Part shown: positions 11,169-21,039 of the stretch, one piece after another
How the letters are laid out: each line of letters begins with the position of its first letter
Numbering within the stretch: position 1 is the stretch's first letter
Source: Sporopachydermia quercuum
Taxonomy: Eukaryota; Ascomycota; Sporopachydermiomycetes; Sporopachydermiales; Sporopachydermiaceae
Direction of reading: 5' to 3'
Assembly (NCBI GenBank): GCA_001599295.1
Contig: BCGN01000008.1
Span: 124,001-188,000 of the forward strand
DNA: 64,000 nt
The notes under the pieces: model-generated
What the model saw: the letters and a program-made list of their open reading frames with translations, nothing else
What the model was told of the DNA's origin: nothing
The model's database searches: none
Program-made: the position numbers and the translations under genes

Positions 11169-12314
11169 CTACTCCAAATTCATGTATCTTCTTCCATTGA
11201 CACACTCTGCTATTGTCAATTGATCTTTCCCAACAATTTTAGCAATCTTTTTTGCTGCGTTCACTGTTTTTTCGAACGAATCATGTTCGAGGATAATCCC
11301 ATTGTCGTCATCACCTTTCCATTTGCTTACTTGGTTGTAAATATCCTTTTCATTTAACTCAGAGCTTACTAATTTCCAATCAAATGTGTCATGATCCCAA
11401 AGAACGTTGGTCATTCCAAATTGACGAACAATTTCTCGAGATCTGTCATCTAATCCACCATAAGGAGGTCTGAAAAATTTTGGTAATAAACCATTTGTAG
11501 CATTCATTGCCCAAATAGACCATTCAAGTTGTGCTATGATTTCTTCATTTGAAATTCCAGGTAAGAACTTGTGTGACCAAGTATGAGAACCTATTAAATG
11601 GCCCATTTCATGAATTCTTCTATATGTTTTGGGATATTTTACCACACTATTTCCAATGGTGAAAAATGTAGTTGTGTGTTCTAGACTATCAAGTAAAGAG
11701 CCCGTATAAGGAGATGGACCGTCGTCAAATGTTTGGACCAGCTTACTACAAGTGTACACTTCGTCGGGTCTAACACAACGGTCACAATCAAAGGAGCATT
11801 CGCTACGTTTAACTCCTTGGCAGTTACCAAAACTTCTGATAGGTATATCTTCATATGGTGGAATGGCTGACATATTGATGAAAGCCAAGGGAATATATGG
11901 CGGATCTAAACCTGGCCATTGTGTCAACCCTGTAAAATCTGTAAGCCATTGAGGGAATGGAAGTGTTTCTTCTGGCTCTTGATAACTGGAAACTCTTTTT
12001 GAGCCGTCAATACGAAGACTTTCTTTTAGAAACCCTAAACTTCTCTTCCAAATACCTATGGGTTGGGTATTGGTTTTATTCATTATATGCCATTCTGTTG
12101 TTGAGATCTTATCATGACAATCCAGTGAATCGTGTTGTGGCATGAATGTTTGAGTGGTCTCTTGAATCATTTTTCTAAAACTGTTAGGTGAGACTTGACG
12201 GAATATACTACATAAGCTGGGTTGTATCAATAGGAATATGATGATCACGAATTTCGTAATCCAGGAAATAATAATCATCTTGTTTAACCTGCTTGTATCT
12301 GAAGGTTGTCCCAT
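11169..12314 (-). CDS. CDA2: Polysaccharide deacetylase, chitin deacetylase family
   Basis: 381 residues. A hydrophobic N-terminal stretch (about residues 13-35, ending at PSLCS) looks like a signal peptide or signal anchor; ATG at residue 13 is an alternative start. The NodB domain spans about residues 188-345. It has TFDDG (Asp197, Asp198), the metal histidines in SHTWSH (His244, His248), RPPYG (282-286) with the oxyanion tyrosine, WDHDTFDW (306-313) and the late LEHD motif (His344). All catalytic motifs are therefore kept. The family removes acetyl groups from chitin to make chitosan. In S. cerevisiae the Cda enzymes act in the spore wall, whose timing cannot be inferred here. A Cys-rich linker (SECSFDCDRC) precedes the domain, as in yeast Cda proteins. 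The choice between CDA1 and CDA2 is nominal, since yeasts outside the whole-genome duplication usually have one. Confidence 0.88.
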   Translation of the reverse strand: MGQPSDTSRLNKMIIISWITKFVIIIFLLIQPSLCSIFRQVSPNSFRKMIQETTQTFMPQHDSLDCHDKISTTEWHIMNKTNTQPIGIWKRSLGFLKESLRIDGSKRVSSYQEPEETLPFPQWLTDFTGLTQWPGLDPPYIPLAFINMSAIPPYEDIPIRSFGNCQGVKRSECSFDCDRCVRPDEVYTCSKLVQTFDDGPSPYTGSLLDSLEHTTTFFTIGNSVVKYPKTYRRIHEMGHLIGSHTWSHKFLPGISNEEIIAQLEWSIWAMNATNGLLPKFFRPPYGGLDDRSREIVRQFGMTNVLWDHDTFDWKLVSSELNEKDIYNQVSKWKGDDDNGIILEHDSFEKTVNAAKKIAKIVGKDQLTIAECVNGRRYMNLE

Positions 12315-13128
12315 GCTGCAAGAGGGGCAATGTATACCTCTTCCACAGTTTAGCTGATATTGACTACTTTAATGTCAATCTCATTTAAATATATGACAGT
12401 TCTAACTTCAAAAGCTTTCAACTTTGTTCATTTGGTGTTTGATATTACGAATGGAGGGAGAAAACATAATGTTTCAAATGTCAATCGGCTATTTTAAAAT
12501 ACCATTTCACTCCCCAATCAAAAGAGTGGAAAGAGGTACAAAGATACATGATTTTAAATCATGAATAAGTCACAAAATATATTGCCGGTTGTGATTTGGG
12601 AAATTCGTTTCTGTGTAAGTTGATAATTTTGTGTTTTGCAATCGCAGTTTAGGTAAAGTAGGTTCAGTCGTATTAAGGGTGTTTCAAACGAACGCTAATG
12701 CGAATACTAGGTTTCGGGATAAAAAATGATTTTTATCTTCTACTTCTGCTATTCATAGGAAATACTAGATATTTGTTTATATATAATGTGAATTATATTT
12801 TGGTTTGATGTGTTGAAAACCTATAGTCAATCAGTATAGTTGATTATGAGAATTAATAAAGTTTAGCGTTTAAGTTCGCTAATATTAAGTTCATCTTTCA
12901 CAAACATCCATATGCATAGCGTTAAGACAGAAATTGGTATAATAAGCTAAGTAAACTTCATGTCCAAGTGGAGGAGTCTTCGAGTGGGCACAAGATCATA
13001 GAATGAATGAGCAGTTAATTGAACGATCTGTCAGAAAATTCAACTATACTATATTTAAAACTAATGACTTTTTGAAGTATTTTATAATGCACTTAGTAAT
13101 ATGATTCACATATTTAGCAATAGCTGAC
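12315..13128. other. Intergenic, nothing recognised
   Basis: 814 bp upstream of the chitin-deacetylase-like gene and downstream of the coiled-coil gene, both on the minus strand. It is A+T-rich, has no open frame of note and no RNA or repeat signature that I can support. Confidence 0.5.
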
Positions 13129-13842
13129 TTAGCTAGGTTGTTTGTCATAAAACAATTGTTGGGGGGTTTCTTGCGAAACTTGCTTTGTTTGCTTCTTTAT
13201 TCTCTTCTGTCTTTCTGCAGATTCGTGGTCTTGGAGAGTCTTTTTAGCGCCATCTTCATCAAAGTTTCCTTTTTCTTCTAGCATGTTATTACTCCTCTGA
13301 AAAGCATAGACCGAATCTCGAGATATTTTTTGAGAACTTCTGCTCTCACATAATTCAGAGTAGTCAAAAGGAAGACTATTCTTGGAAAAATCGCTTGAAA
13401 AAGAAATCCTTTCGTTAGCAACTATATCTGTATCCCCACTTCTTATTGAATTGGGTGCTGAGGAAAGACAGCTGTTATTTGAGTTTGGAAGCAATGATTT
13501 TAAATACTGATTATCTTGTTTTAATCGAACAATTTGTAGTAGCAATTTGTTCACAATTGCTTCTTGTTCATGTTCCATTTCTATCAAGACTTTATGTAGA
13601 AACTGAATTGATTTCCTACTATTAATATTTTGTACTGTATCGCTGTTACCTTTGCTATTTTCTTCATTGTTGTAATCTGCTTCTGGAACCTCTGGAGACA
13701 TATTTAATATCTTAGTATATTCAGTAACATCTTGATGAATGAAACTTCTTGGAATGTTGGTCAAATCAGACAGGTGGTCATTGCCAGCAATAGGAACTAT
13801 TGTGAAATCATCCGTTGATTCAACTCTTTTGTTTATATTCAT
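13129..13842 (-). CDS. Unknown protein with central coiled coil (237 aa)
   Basis: The first ATG is at 13842; the frame extends upstream only to a TTG, behind an in-frame TAG. The protein is hydrophilic. The N-terminal part contains DLTNIPRSF. A central predicted coiled coil spans roughly residues 78-112 (FLHKVLIEMEHEQEAIVNKL and onward). A Ser/Asn-rich stretch and a basic, Lys/Arg/Gln-rich C-terminus follow. There is no signal peptide, transmembrane segment or enzymatic motif. I do not recognise the family. A short coiled coil with a basic tail would suit an adaptor or a chromosome-associated protein, but that is only a guess. It diverges from the UFD1-type gene, with 1.8 kb between starts. 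Confidence 0.6.
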   Translation of the reverse strand: MNINKRVESTDDFTIVPIAGNDHLSDLTNIPRSFIHQDVTEYTKILNMSPEVPEADYNNEENSKGNSDTVQNINSRKSIQFLHKVLIEMEHEQEAIVNKLLLQIVRLKQDNQYLKSLLPNSNNSCLSSAPNSIRSGDTDIVANERISFSSDFSKNSLPFDYSELCESRSSQKISRDSVYAFQRSNNMLEEKGNFDEDGAKKTLQDHESAERQKRIKKQTKQVSQETPQQLFYDKQPS

Positions 13843-15656
13843 CTCAGCTTGTTTGCTATAACAATATGCCTTCAATATTGATTGAGATATCTATTCTTGA
13901 CAATAAAACCTTGCTGAATTTCTCTGAAAGATGACTGTTTCTGAGACCTGAGGGTTCTATGTTTTCACTATTATTTCTTCCCCTAATAATAGATATGTCA
14001 AAATTGATGCAAGACAAGTTAGTTGTATTGGTATTTACCAGTTGTAATATTCAATCAGTCCTCCCGACTTGGTCTTCTATTAGCCTCGAACTTAATAGAA
14101 TCTTACAAACTTCTCTCCTGGAACATAATATTTGTTGAAGCCACCGAATCATTTCCTCCGTTTATAGGCAAGGAAGGAAAGTGGATATTGATAGATTTAT
14201 AAATACATGAAGAACGTCAAAATACATGTTTACGATATTGTGATAGGATCACATACATCTGATTTGTGGTGTCAGTTTCAAATCTGTGGTACGTAGAAAG
14301 AAGCTTCAGATTAGTCAAATGAACTGTTACTGTGGAATGATTTTACGAAATGATTATCTTCAAACAGCAAACTATAATACTTAGTAAAAGCTTAATACAG
14401 TAATTAACGATAATCAAAAACTGAATTTTGATTGTTTCTTTTTATAACTTTTTNACTGTAATTAGTTAGTTACCTAACCATAATTTGACAGTTTTTAGTT
14501 AGATATGAAAAACTGCTCAAAGATGAATGGCTGTGTGTCCAACTTTTACTAGCTAAACCTTAGCTATATTAGATTTAAATTTAAGAGAAAGACATCTTAA
14601 GTGAAAGAGCTACAAGTCTCCAAGTTCAATCGTTAGATATTCCATTAACGCTCAATAATAAATATAAACTAACAGAAATTAAAAAGTATTATATAACTAT
14701 GTCTCTTAAGGAAAAAATGTAGGACCTTTTAGATGGAAAAAAAAAGTCGTTGATCTCGTTTTGCTGATTCTTTAACCTTATACTACTCTATAAAGTGGTT
14801 TAGGAGCAAATTGGGTCTCGGAAAGTTGTCAAATTCTAGCTTAAACTCTATTCTAAAATTGGTATCTGAAAATTAGGGTTTAACTTTATGAATGAGTATT
14901 GAGATGAATGAGTAGTTCATGAAACTTCGGCAGCTGACAATTTTGTCAAAACGTATCGAAGAAAGGTCATCATAAATAGCGGAGCTGTTATAGAAACAGT
15001 TAGAATACTTTGGAAAAATTTTTGGTATATCAATTGCCATTTTCGTTGAGAAGATCTGGGTGCATTTAACTCTTTATTAATTTAGTGGAGAGGCAAGCTG
15101 TTTTGATATTATGAGAATAGCATCTTCAACACAGGATTTAGCTAGAACCATCCCTACCAGTAAATATCACCAATTGATATATTTACCGGATTAATTGGCT
15201 GTACGTCAATTTTCTCGCATCTCGATATCTCAGAGGTCTTACTTGCCCCATCTTCAAAACCCACAAGTAAAATAGTCACATGACACCATTTACTACAATT
15301 AAGAAGTATATATAAGATTATGTAATACATAAATTTTGTGGCAAATAATTGTTGCTTATATAATCACTTATCATTTCATGACTGGCTGGATCTATCTTTC
15401 GTATGATAAATATTCTTGATGGCGTGGGTACCTCTTCTAATTCTTCAAGTCAACAGATAAGCAATAGCTAATATCGTTTCTATAGTACTGTTTTATTTTA
15501 TTCACTCACTAGTCTGGGAACTTGGTTTTTTCAAACTATTGCTTTCAAGTTGCTCATTTCAGTAGCTATATCATCCGCTGAAAAGCAAAGTCATATATCA
15601 TAGGATTTGTATCATTGGGTTGAGAATATTACAAACCCTGTCAACATAATATCATA
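13843..15656. other. 1.8-kb divergent intergenic region
   Basis: Lies between the coiled-coil gene (minus) and the UFD1-type gene (plus). One N at 14454. There are no open frames of 60 codons. It contains a PACE-like element at 15337-15345 and a GTCACATGAC palindrome-like word at about 15275. Nothing else stands out. Confidence 0.45.
15337..15345 (+). promoter_or_regulatory. PACE-like element TGTGGCAAA (possible Rpn4 site)
   Basis: TGTGGCAAA matches eight of nine bases of GGTGGCAAA, the proteasome-associated control element bound by Rpn4 in S. cerevisiae. It lies 312 bp upstream of the UFD1-type gene. A single 8-of-9 match is expected about once by chance in a window this size, so the call rests on position and gene function. 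Confidence 0.3.
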
Positions 15657-17669
15657 ATGAACTACACTAATGGATTAACATCACTATCTTCTTTTACTAC
15701 TGAACTGGTCTATGAACCTTCCACTAGTTCTGGTTCCAGTGAAGTTTCAGACAAGGTGTTTCTTCCTGCCTCCATACTGATTCAGCTCTCTGAGCAGTAT
15801 CCAGACAATGTATCATCTCCGATGATATTCAAGGCAGGAAATGATCAATATGTTGGAGTCAAAGAATTCACTGCAGAAGAAGGAACTATAGGGCTTCCAC
15901 TATACGTGGTGAATCAAATGAAAGCAAAGGCTGGTGATGTTGTAAAGTTGCAATTAGCAAATCCACCTAAAGGAACTCATTTGACGTTAGCCCCTGTTGA
16001 TTTCACATTCAGTATTCAAGACATTGATATCTGGATTCATATCTTAGAAGCAAAGCTTCCAATAAGCTATACAGTGGTATCCAAAGACCAAATACTTGCC
16101 ATTCCTTATAACAATAGCATATATAAGTTTTTGGTGAAGGATACCAAAGATGAAGATACCATATGCATTGTCAATACTGATTTGAATCTCTCTATCGAAA
16201 ACTTGACTAACACAACATCAAGCTCGGAATCTCAGCTCAACAACGTATGGGCAACGGAACCAGTAAAATTATCTCTGGATTCACCCAAAACTGTTCATGC
16301 TGAACGGTCAGTTTTATTTGCGTTGGACCTACAGGAGATCTCATCTTCATCAGACGAAGATGCCATAAGTTTAACAGTCAAGTATGAAAGTGAATGGCTG
16401 GATGTCTTTGTAGGACATGATAAAACTACAAACAACACATCATATACTTTCAGCACAACTACTTCGCCACCCGCAAAGGAACCGAAAGAGCTTTCTATTC
16501 CATTATCGGCGTTCAAATCGGACTGTCCTGCTTACAGTACAACGTATATTTCTTGTCTTTCCAGTTCGCCCACTACTATTACCATCAAAGCATTGTTAGA
16601 AAAAAGCAGTTATCGGGAAATACAAGACGTTGATTCATCTGATAGAGCTGATAGTTCTGATACTACTAGATGTACTAACTGTTTGCAAAGTATACCAAAC
16701 AGAGCTTTTGCTCTACATTCTGGCTTCTGTCTCCGTAACAACACTCGATGTGCCATTTGCTCTCAGGTCTTTATGAAACAGATTCCTAAGTCACATTGGC
16801 ATTGTGAGTCGTGTGAAAGCTCAGGAGATACAGAGGAGTCAAAAGTGTACCATAGTAAATATCACGAACAAGCAGAATGCGAGTGTGGACAGCATTTCAA
16901 TGATTCTGTTTCTTATGCACATCATCGTGATAGTTTTGATTGTCCAGCGAAACAGCATGAATGTCAATTTTGTCATTTGATACTCCCGAGGGGTCCACCT
17001 AANGCTTCAGCTGCCTTATTGGGTCTCAGTGATCATGAATATGAATGTGGTTCAAGAACTACTAATTGTGACATCTGTAATAGGGTTGTTCGTTTGAGGG
17101 ATTTGAAAGCCCATATACAATTGCATGAAATGGATAGGAAACAAAAACCTGCCCCTTTGATATGTGGCAATTCCAACTGCATTAATGTGCTCACTGAGAA
17201 GGATTTTCAATCCAACCATATCAATTTATGTGCTGCATGTTTTGCCCCTTGTTACTCTAGCGTTTATGATCCTGACGGATCAAAATTGATCTCACGGATA
17301 GAAAGACGATATGTTATTCAAATGACTCGCGGATGTGGCAAAGCTTGGTGCAATAACCTATACTGTAAGAGCTCTGGTATGGTCCCCAAACAAAACATGG
17401 CAGAAACCATGAAAACTGTGCAGCATCTGCTATCACTAGTTGATTCTAAAGAGTTCTATTTCTGCGTGAGCGAGAACATGAAGAAAAAGAAAATCGTTTT
17501 GGACATGTTAGCTGAGTTTACAAATGACTATGATAACAGATGGTTAGCAGCAGCTATTGATTCAATAGGGATTTATTCATCTGATGGTGGTTTGAACCAG
17601 AAAACTGTTGTTCATAATTGTGGTGAATGGTTGAATAGAAATGCTGTTAGAAGAAGAGAAGTAATGTGA
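15657..17669 (+). CDS. UFD1-domain protein with zinc fingers and C-terminal AZUL-like domain
   Basis: 670 residues. Residues about 33-185 form a UFD1-type double-psi barrel half (VFLPASILIQL, TIGLPLYVVNQM, LAPVDF). Unlike short Ufd1, a Ser/Thr-rich linker follows, then Cys/His-rich TRAF-type fingers at about 338-490 (CTNC, CAIC, CESC, CECG, CQFCH, CDIC). Residues about 545-605 match the AZUL fold first described in the E3 ligase UBE3A: ERRYVIQMTRGCGKAWC, NLYC, and a closing YFC. UFD1 proteins feed ubiquitylated substrates to the Cdc48 ATPase, and UBE3A's AZUL binds the proteasome subunit Rpn10/PSMD4. A role bridging ubiquitin substrates and the proteasome is therefore inferred, not shown. One N (17003) leaves residue 449 as Asn or Lys. 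The gene converges on RPT6, a proteasome ATPase gene, with 175 bp between stops. Confidence 0.8.
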   Translation: MNYTNGLTSLSSFTTELVYEPSTSSGSSEVSDKVFLPASILIQLSEQYPDNVSSPMIFKAGNDQYVGVKEFTAEEGTIGLPLYVVNQMKAKAGDVVKLQLANPPKGTHLTLAPVDFTFSIQDIDIWIHILEAKLPISYTVVSKDQILAIPYNNSIYKFLVKDTKDEDTICIVNTDLNLSIENLTNTTSSSESQLNNVWATEPVKLSLDSPKTVHAERSVLFALDLQEISSSSDEDAISLTVKYESEWLDVFVGHDKTTNNTSYTFSTTTSPPAKEPKELSIPLSAFKSDCPAYSTTYISCLSSSPTTITIKALLEKSSYREIQDVDSSDRADSSDTTRCTNCLQSIPNRAFALHSGFCLRNNTRCAICSQVFMKQIPKSHWHCESCESSGDTEESKVYHSKYHEQAECECGQHFNDSVSYAHHRDSFDCPAKQHECQFCHLILPRGPPXASAALLGLSDHEYECGSRTTNCDICNRVVRLRDLKAHIQLHEMDRKQKPAPLICGNSNCINVLTEKDFQSNHINLCAACFAPCYSSVYDPDGSKLISRIERRYVIQMTRGCGKAWCNNLYCKSSGMVPKQNMAETMKTVQHLLSLVDSKEFYFCVSENMKKKKIVLDMLAEFTNDYDNRWLAAAIDSIGIYSSDGGLNQKTVVHNCGEWLNRNAVRRREVM

Positions 17670-17844
17670 ATCATTACAAGGCATATCGTATGTATATTAT
17701 ATAGAATATATGATGTAATATAGTCATTAGAGCGCAAAGTATCTTACTCTCAAAGTATTAATATAGTAACTACAGTAGATTAATAATTAAGTCATATACG
17801 TTTAAGTAAGGTTTTGATGTATAAAATACATAATGGATGGACAT

Positions 17845-19142
17845 CTATTTGAAGAATTTAGCAAGAGAAACTTGCCCTTCTTCATTCTTAGACATAACTT
17901 TAGCAACAGCTAACTCAAAATCTTCCTGAGTAATATGAATACGTCTTTCTCTGAGAGCATACATACCAGCTTCAGTACATACACCTTTAACTTCAGCACC
18001 AGAACAACCATTCATTTTCTCCGCAATTTTCCTTAGATTTATACCTCTTGTAAGATTCATTGATCGAGAATGAATGCGTAAAATATCAGTTCTTGCTTCA
18101 ACTGTTGGAGGAGGGAATTCAATCTTACGATCAATTCTGCCTGGTCTCAGTAATGCCGGGTCAAGAATATCTAAACGATTTGTTGCCATGATGATTTTGA
18201 TGTTCTTACTAGATTCAAACCCATCGAGCTGGTTAAGTAATTCCAACATAGTTCTTTGAACTTCAGAATCTCCTCCACCACTTCCTTCAACTCTACTTGA
18301 TCCAATAGAATCTATTTCATCCATAAAAATAATACTAGGAGCATGCTCTCTGGCCATGATGAATAATTCTCGCACCATCCTACTACCTTCACCAATATAC
18401 TTTTGCACCAATTCTGAACCGGAGACTCTAATGAATTTACAATCTGTATGATGAGCAACTGCACGTGCTAAAAGAGTTTTACCTGTACCCGGGGGTCCGT
18501 ATAGAATTACACCTTTTGGTTGAGCAATACCTAATGATTCAAACAGTTCAGGATGTTTGACTGGCAACTCAATAACTTCTTTGATTTCCTTGATTTGCTT
18601 ATCTAAACCACCAACCATATCGTATGTAGAGTCAGGTACTTTCTCTACCATCATTAACGACACTAAGGGATCTACTTTGTTAGGTAATATTTGATGTAGA
18701 TCGTAAGTGTCACTCCTTAAACAAACTCTTAACGAAGGAGTGATCTTTTTAATATCAATATCTGAAGCAAGATTCACAACATATTTTCCTTCAGGATGAA
18801 TCTTTACTAGTACCTTGTTTCTACCTAACACTTTCACTACTTCCCCGACATAAGAGCCTGGCTCTTGTAAGAGTTTCAATTCATCTTTCAGGGCTCTGAC
18901 ACGAGAATTCAATGCATTTCTTTGAGCTTCTAATCGACGAAGATTCTGTGTCTTCTCGTTTATTTTAACTTCCTTATCTTGGATAAGTTGGTTGAAAAAC
19001 TATCAAATGGTTAGTAAATCCAATCTCGATATAACTGTTTATATAACATACAAACAGTAATATATATCGCATCACTTGACCGAGAACTGATATTAATACT
19101 TACAGGTTCAATACCTCCTTCATGTATAGCTGTGGCNGCCAT
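17845..19142 (-). CDS. RPT6: 26S proteasome ATPase subunit Rpt6 (exons 19142-19104, 18999-17845)
   Basis: Spliced model of 397 residues. Exon 1 encodes [13 protein letters not shown]; exon 2 continues [20 protein letters not shown] and aligns with the known start of S. cerevisiae Rpt6. An N-terminal coiled coil comes first, then the OB domain ([20 protein letters not shown]), then the AAA+ domain. That domain has Walker A GPPGTGKT (181-188), Walker B FMDEID (Asp240, Glu241) and the RPGRIDRK arginine fingers. Rpt6 is one of six ATPases in the base of the 19S particle that unfold substrates for the core. The C-terminus LAKFFK keeps a terminal hydrophobic-x-lysine form close to yeast Rpt6 (LAKLFK). 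CTG encodes the second leucine of ALLRPGR, which supports standard decoding. An N at 19137 falls in an alanine codon (GCN) and changes nothing. Confidence 0.97.
19000..19103 (-). other. RPT6: Spliceosomal intron in RPT6
   Basis: On the minus strand the donor is GTAAGT (19103-19098), the branch box TACTAAC lies just upstream, and the acceptor ends TAG at 19000. The intron is 104 nt and phase 0. It interrupts the coding sequence after 13 codons, the 5'-biased position typical of yeasts. Branch-to-acceptor spacing is about 9 nt. Confidence 0.9.
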
Positions 19143-19971
19143 TGTTTGATATTATTTTTCGAGCGTTGAGTTGATGATTTATTAATTATTTTCGGATTCT
19201 TCTGTGGGTTTCGTTGCTCTGTGTATCAATAGTAATACAGTCAATCTATTTGTCTTAGAGAAAGGTACAGCTTGAAGTCCTTTATAATGAGTTTACAATA
19301 ATACTCAATCCGGGGTGTCCTTTGTTCTACCTTCTCCAAATGAATCAATCGTTTCATTTAATATCTGGGCAGTACTGTTTTACATGAACAAGATTGATAA
19401 TTCTAGTTGATTGATGGTTGAAGAAATAATCTGTACTGCTTCATACATTCATAATTCGTAGGTTGATTTGATGGCAAATCTACCACATAATATCTTGTAA
19501 ATTGAGAGGTCCATACAAACGTTGAATAAAGAGGGGGTTGTTTAAAAGACTTAGTAGGGGTCACATGAGATAAGTATTGGGATGAGATGTCATGTCAGGT
19601 TTTTATGGTTAGGTACCCTAAATTGGGACGGAAATAGAGCTAATTGGGATCTTCTCTCCTCCAACAGAACTGTGGAGGGATGTTGTGTGGTTTACCATAG
19701 ATCATTTGTTATGTTTGATTTGATGGAAGTTCATCCTGACTATCAATTGAATGGGACTACAGGTAGATGAATTGAAGACATGGGCCAGTTGTTCCAACTA
19801 GGAAGATAGTGGGTATTGCAGAGGAATATCACTAGTATAATTGAGCTTCAGTACGGTGTATTGACCACCAACTGACTCCTGTAGCCTTCTGGGTTATTTA
19901 TTGATCAAGTCAATTGTTAGTTCGAAGCTAACAAGTGCTGAACACATAATTTGACCAAAATCAGCAAAATA
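19143..19971. other. Divergent promoter region, RPT6 and Cys-rich membrane protein
   Basis: 829 bp with no credible gene; the 62-codon frame at 19582-19770 shows no protein-like features. It contains a GATGGCAAA word (19470-19478) resembling the proteasome element PACE, and GTCACATG at about 19559. TACTAAC-type signals are absent outside the two flanking genes. Confidence 0.45.
19470..19478 (+). promoter_or_regulatory. PACE-like element GATGGCAAA upstream of RPT6
   Basis: Seven of nine bases match S. cerevisiae PACE (GGTGGCAAA), with the GGCAAA core intact. It lies 328 bp upstream of the RPT6 start. Rpn4 sites in other yeasts differ in the first three bases, so this is plausible, but GGCAAA is a common word and the call is weak. 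Confidence 0.25.
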
Positions 19972-20479
19972 ATGATGAATTTTCTTATAAGGAGGACGAG
20001 TCTATTATTCCTATGGCTGACGGCTTTATTACTACTATCACATGCTACTCCAGGAATAGCATTCCAATGGTTCTGCAGGTGTCAATGCAGTGATCAATAT
20101 GGGGTTTTCCCTATAGGGAGTGAACACGATTCAAGGACAATCTGCTCTTCATGTACTCGTAAAGATTGTCAAGAATCCGGAATCGAATCTTGCAGAGGAA
20201 TCGGTGAAAATGAAATCACAACTCAATGTTTTCAACGTGAATCATTCAAAGATCAGTTCACTATATTCTTTTTCATTTCAGTCACTTTGGGGTTGGTGTT
20301 GTATGCTATGTTCTCTCCTTATATTAAATCAGCTCTAAGGGTATGTTTGGGAATGCCTTAATTGAGGAATTGAGGAATTGAGGTCGATTGAGTTTTATTT
20401 TATTTCTATTGCTTAATGATCAACTCTGAATCTGATACTAACCGTGGAACAGAAAATTGGGCTGTTGAAAGATAACTAG
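19972..20479 (+). CDS. Small Cys-rich secretory-pathway membrane protein (exons 19972-20340, 20453-20479)
   Basis: Translation starts at ATG 19972 (or 19975); the frame upstream begins only with a TTG. Residues 1 to about 32 are a signal peptide (FLIRRTSLLFLWLTALLLLS). Next comes a luminal Cys-rich segment (WFCRCQCS, CSSCTRKDC, SCRG, CFQRES) and one transmembrane helix near residues 95-116. Unspliced, the frame ends VCLGMP. However, GTATGT starts at 20341, TACTAAC is at 20436-20442 and AG ends at 20452. Splicing in phase 0 replaces the ending with KIGLLKDN, giving 131 residues. The layout matches a conserved fungal family of small Cys-rich type I membrane proteins that I recall only by pattern. 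The function is unknown to me. The spacing of cysteines suggests disulphides in the lumen. Confidence 0.72.
20341..20452 (+). other. Spliceosomal intron near the 3' end of the Cys-rich membrane gene
   Basis: 112-nt phase-0 intron: GTATGT donor at 20341, perfect TACTAAC at 20436-20442, acceptor CAG ending at 20452, ten nt after the branch box. Its 3' position is unusual for a yeast intron. Retention swaps an eight-residue tail for a six-residue one. Confidence 0.8.
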
Positions 20480-21039
20480 ATTCTAGTATGAATGGTATTA
20501 CGACTGGATATCAACATTTCCAGTTAATATTGAGAAAGAAAGAAATAGCAATAGTGATACTACTTCTCTGAATAGGCCATATAACGTAGTTATTGGTAAA
20601 ATATTGATTAGTGTTTCGATAGTTCAGTGTAATTGGAGATTGAGTCTTGATGCAACAGAGCACCTGGTAGGTGCAGGTCAGATGATTTAAGTAAATGTCG
20701 TCGTTAGAAATCAATTTACCTTAACTACTATAGAATCCTATAGACTCAAATGATCGAATTATGGCAGATCAACGGTAATGTAATCAAATTCGATTGGTTT
20801 CTTATAATACAACTTATAATTATTAAATGATTTTAGATAATTGCAGATATTACCTACATAATTGTATATGTAATCCTCTCCCAAAAAAAAAAACCTATAA
20901 AAAAAGTAAATCAGTCACAACTTATGGAATCAATACAACTGTGATTTCAAAACTAATATATACTATAATGACAATGAATAAGATGGTTATCATTCATATG
21001 AAAGATGTTCTTTTCTTGATTATGATAGAAGAATGTAAT
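20480..21039. other. Intergenic between convergent genes, nothing recognised
   Basis: 560 bp. It contains a run of A at about 20882-20894. The frames at 20511-20714 and 20827-21054 are short and unremarkable. No RNA gene is supported. Confidence 0.45.
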
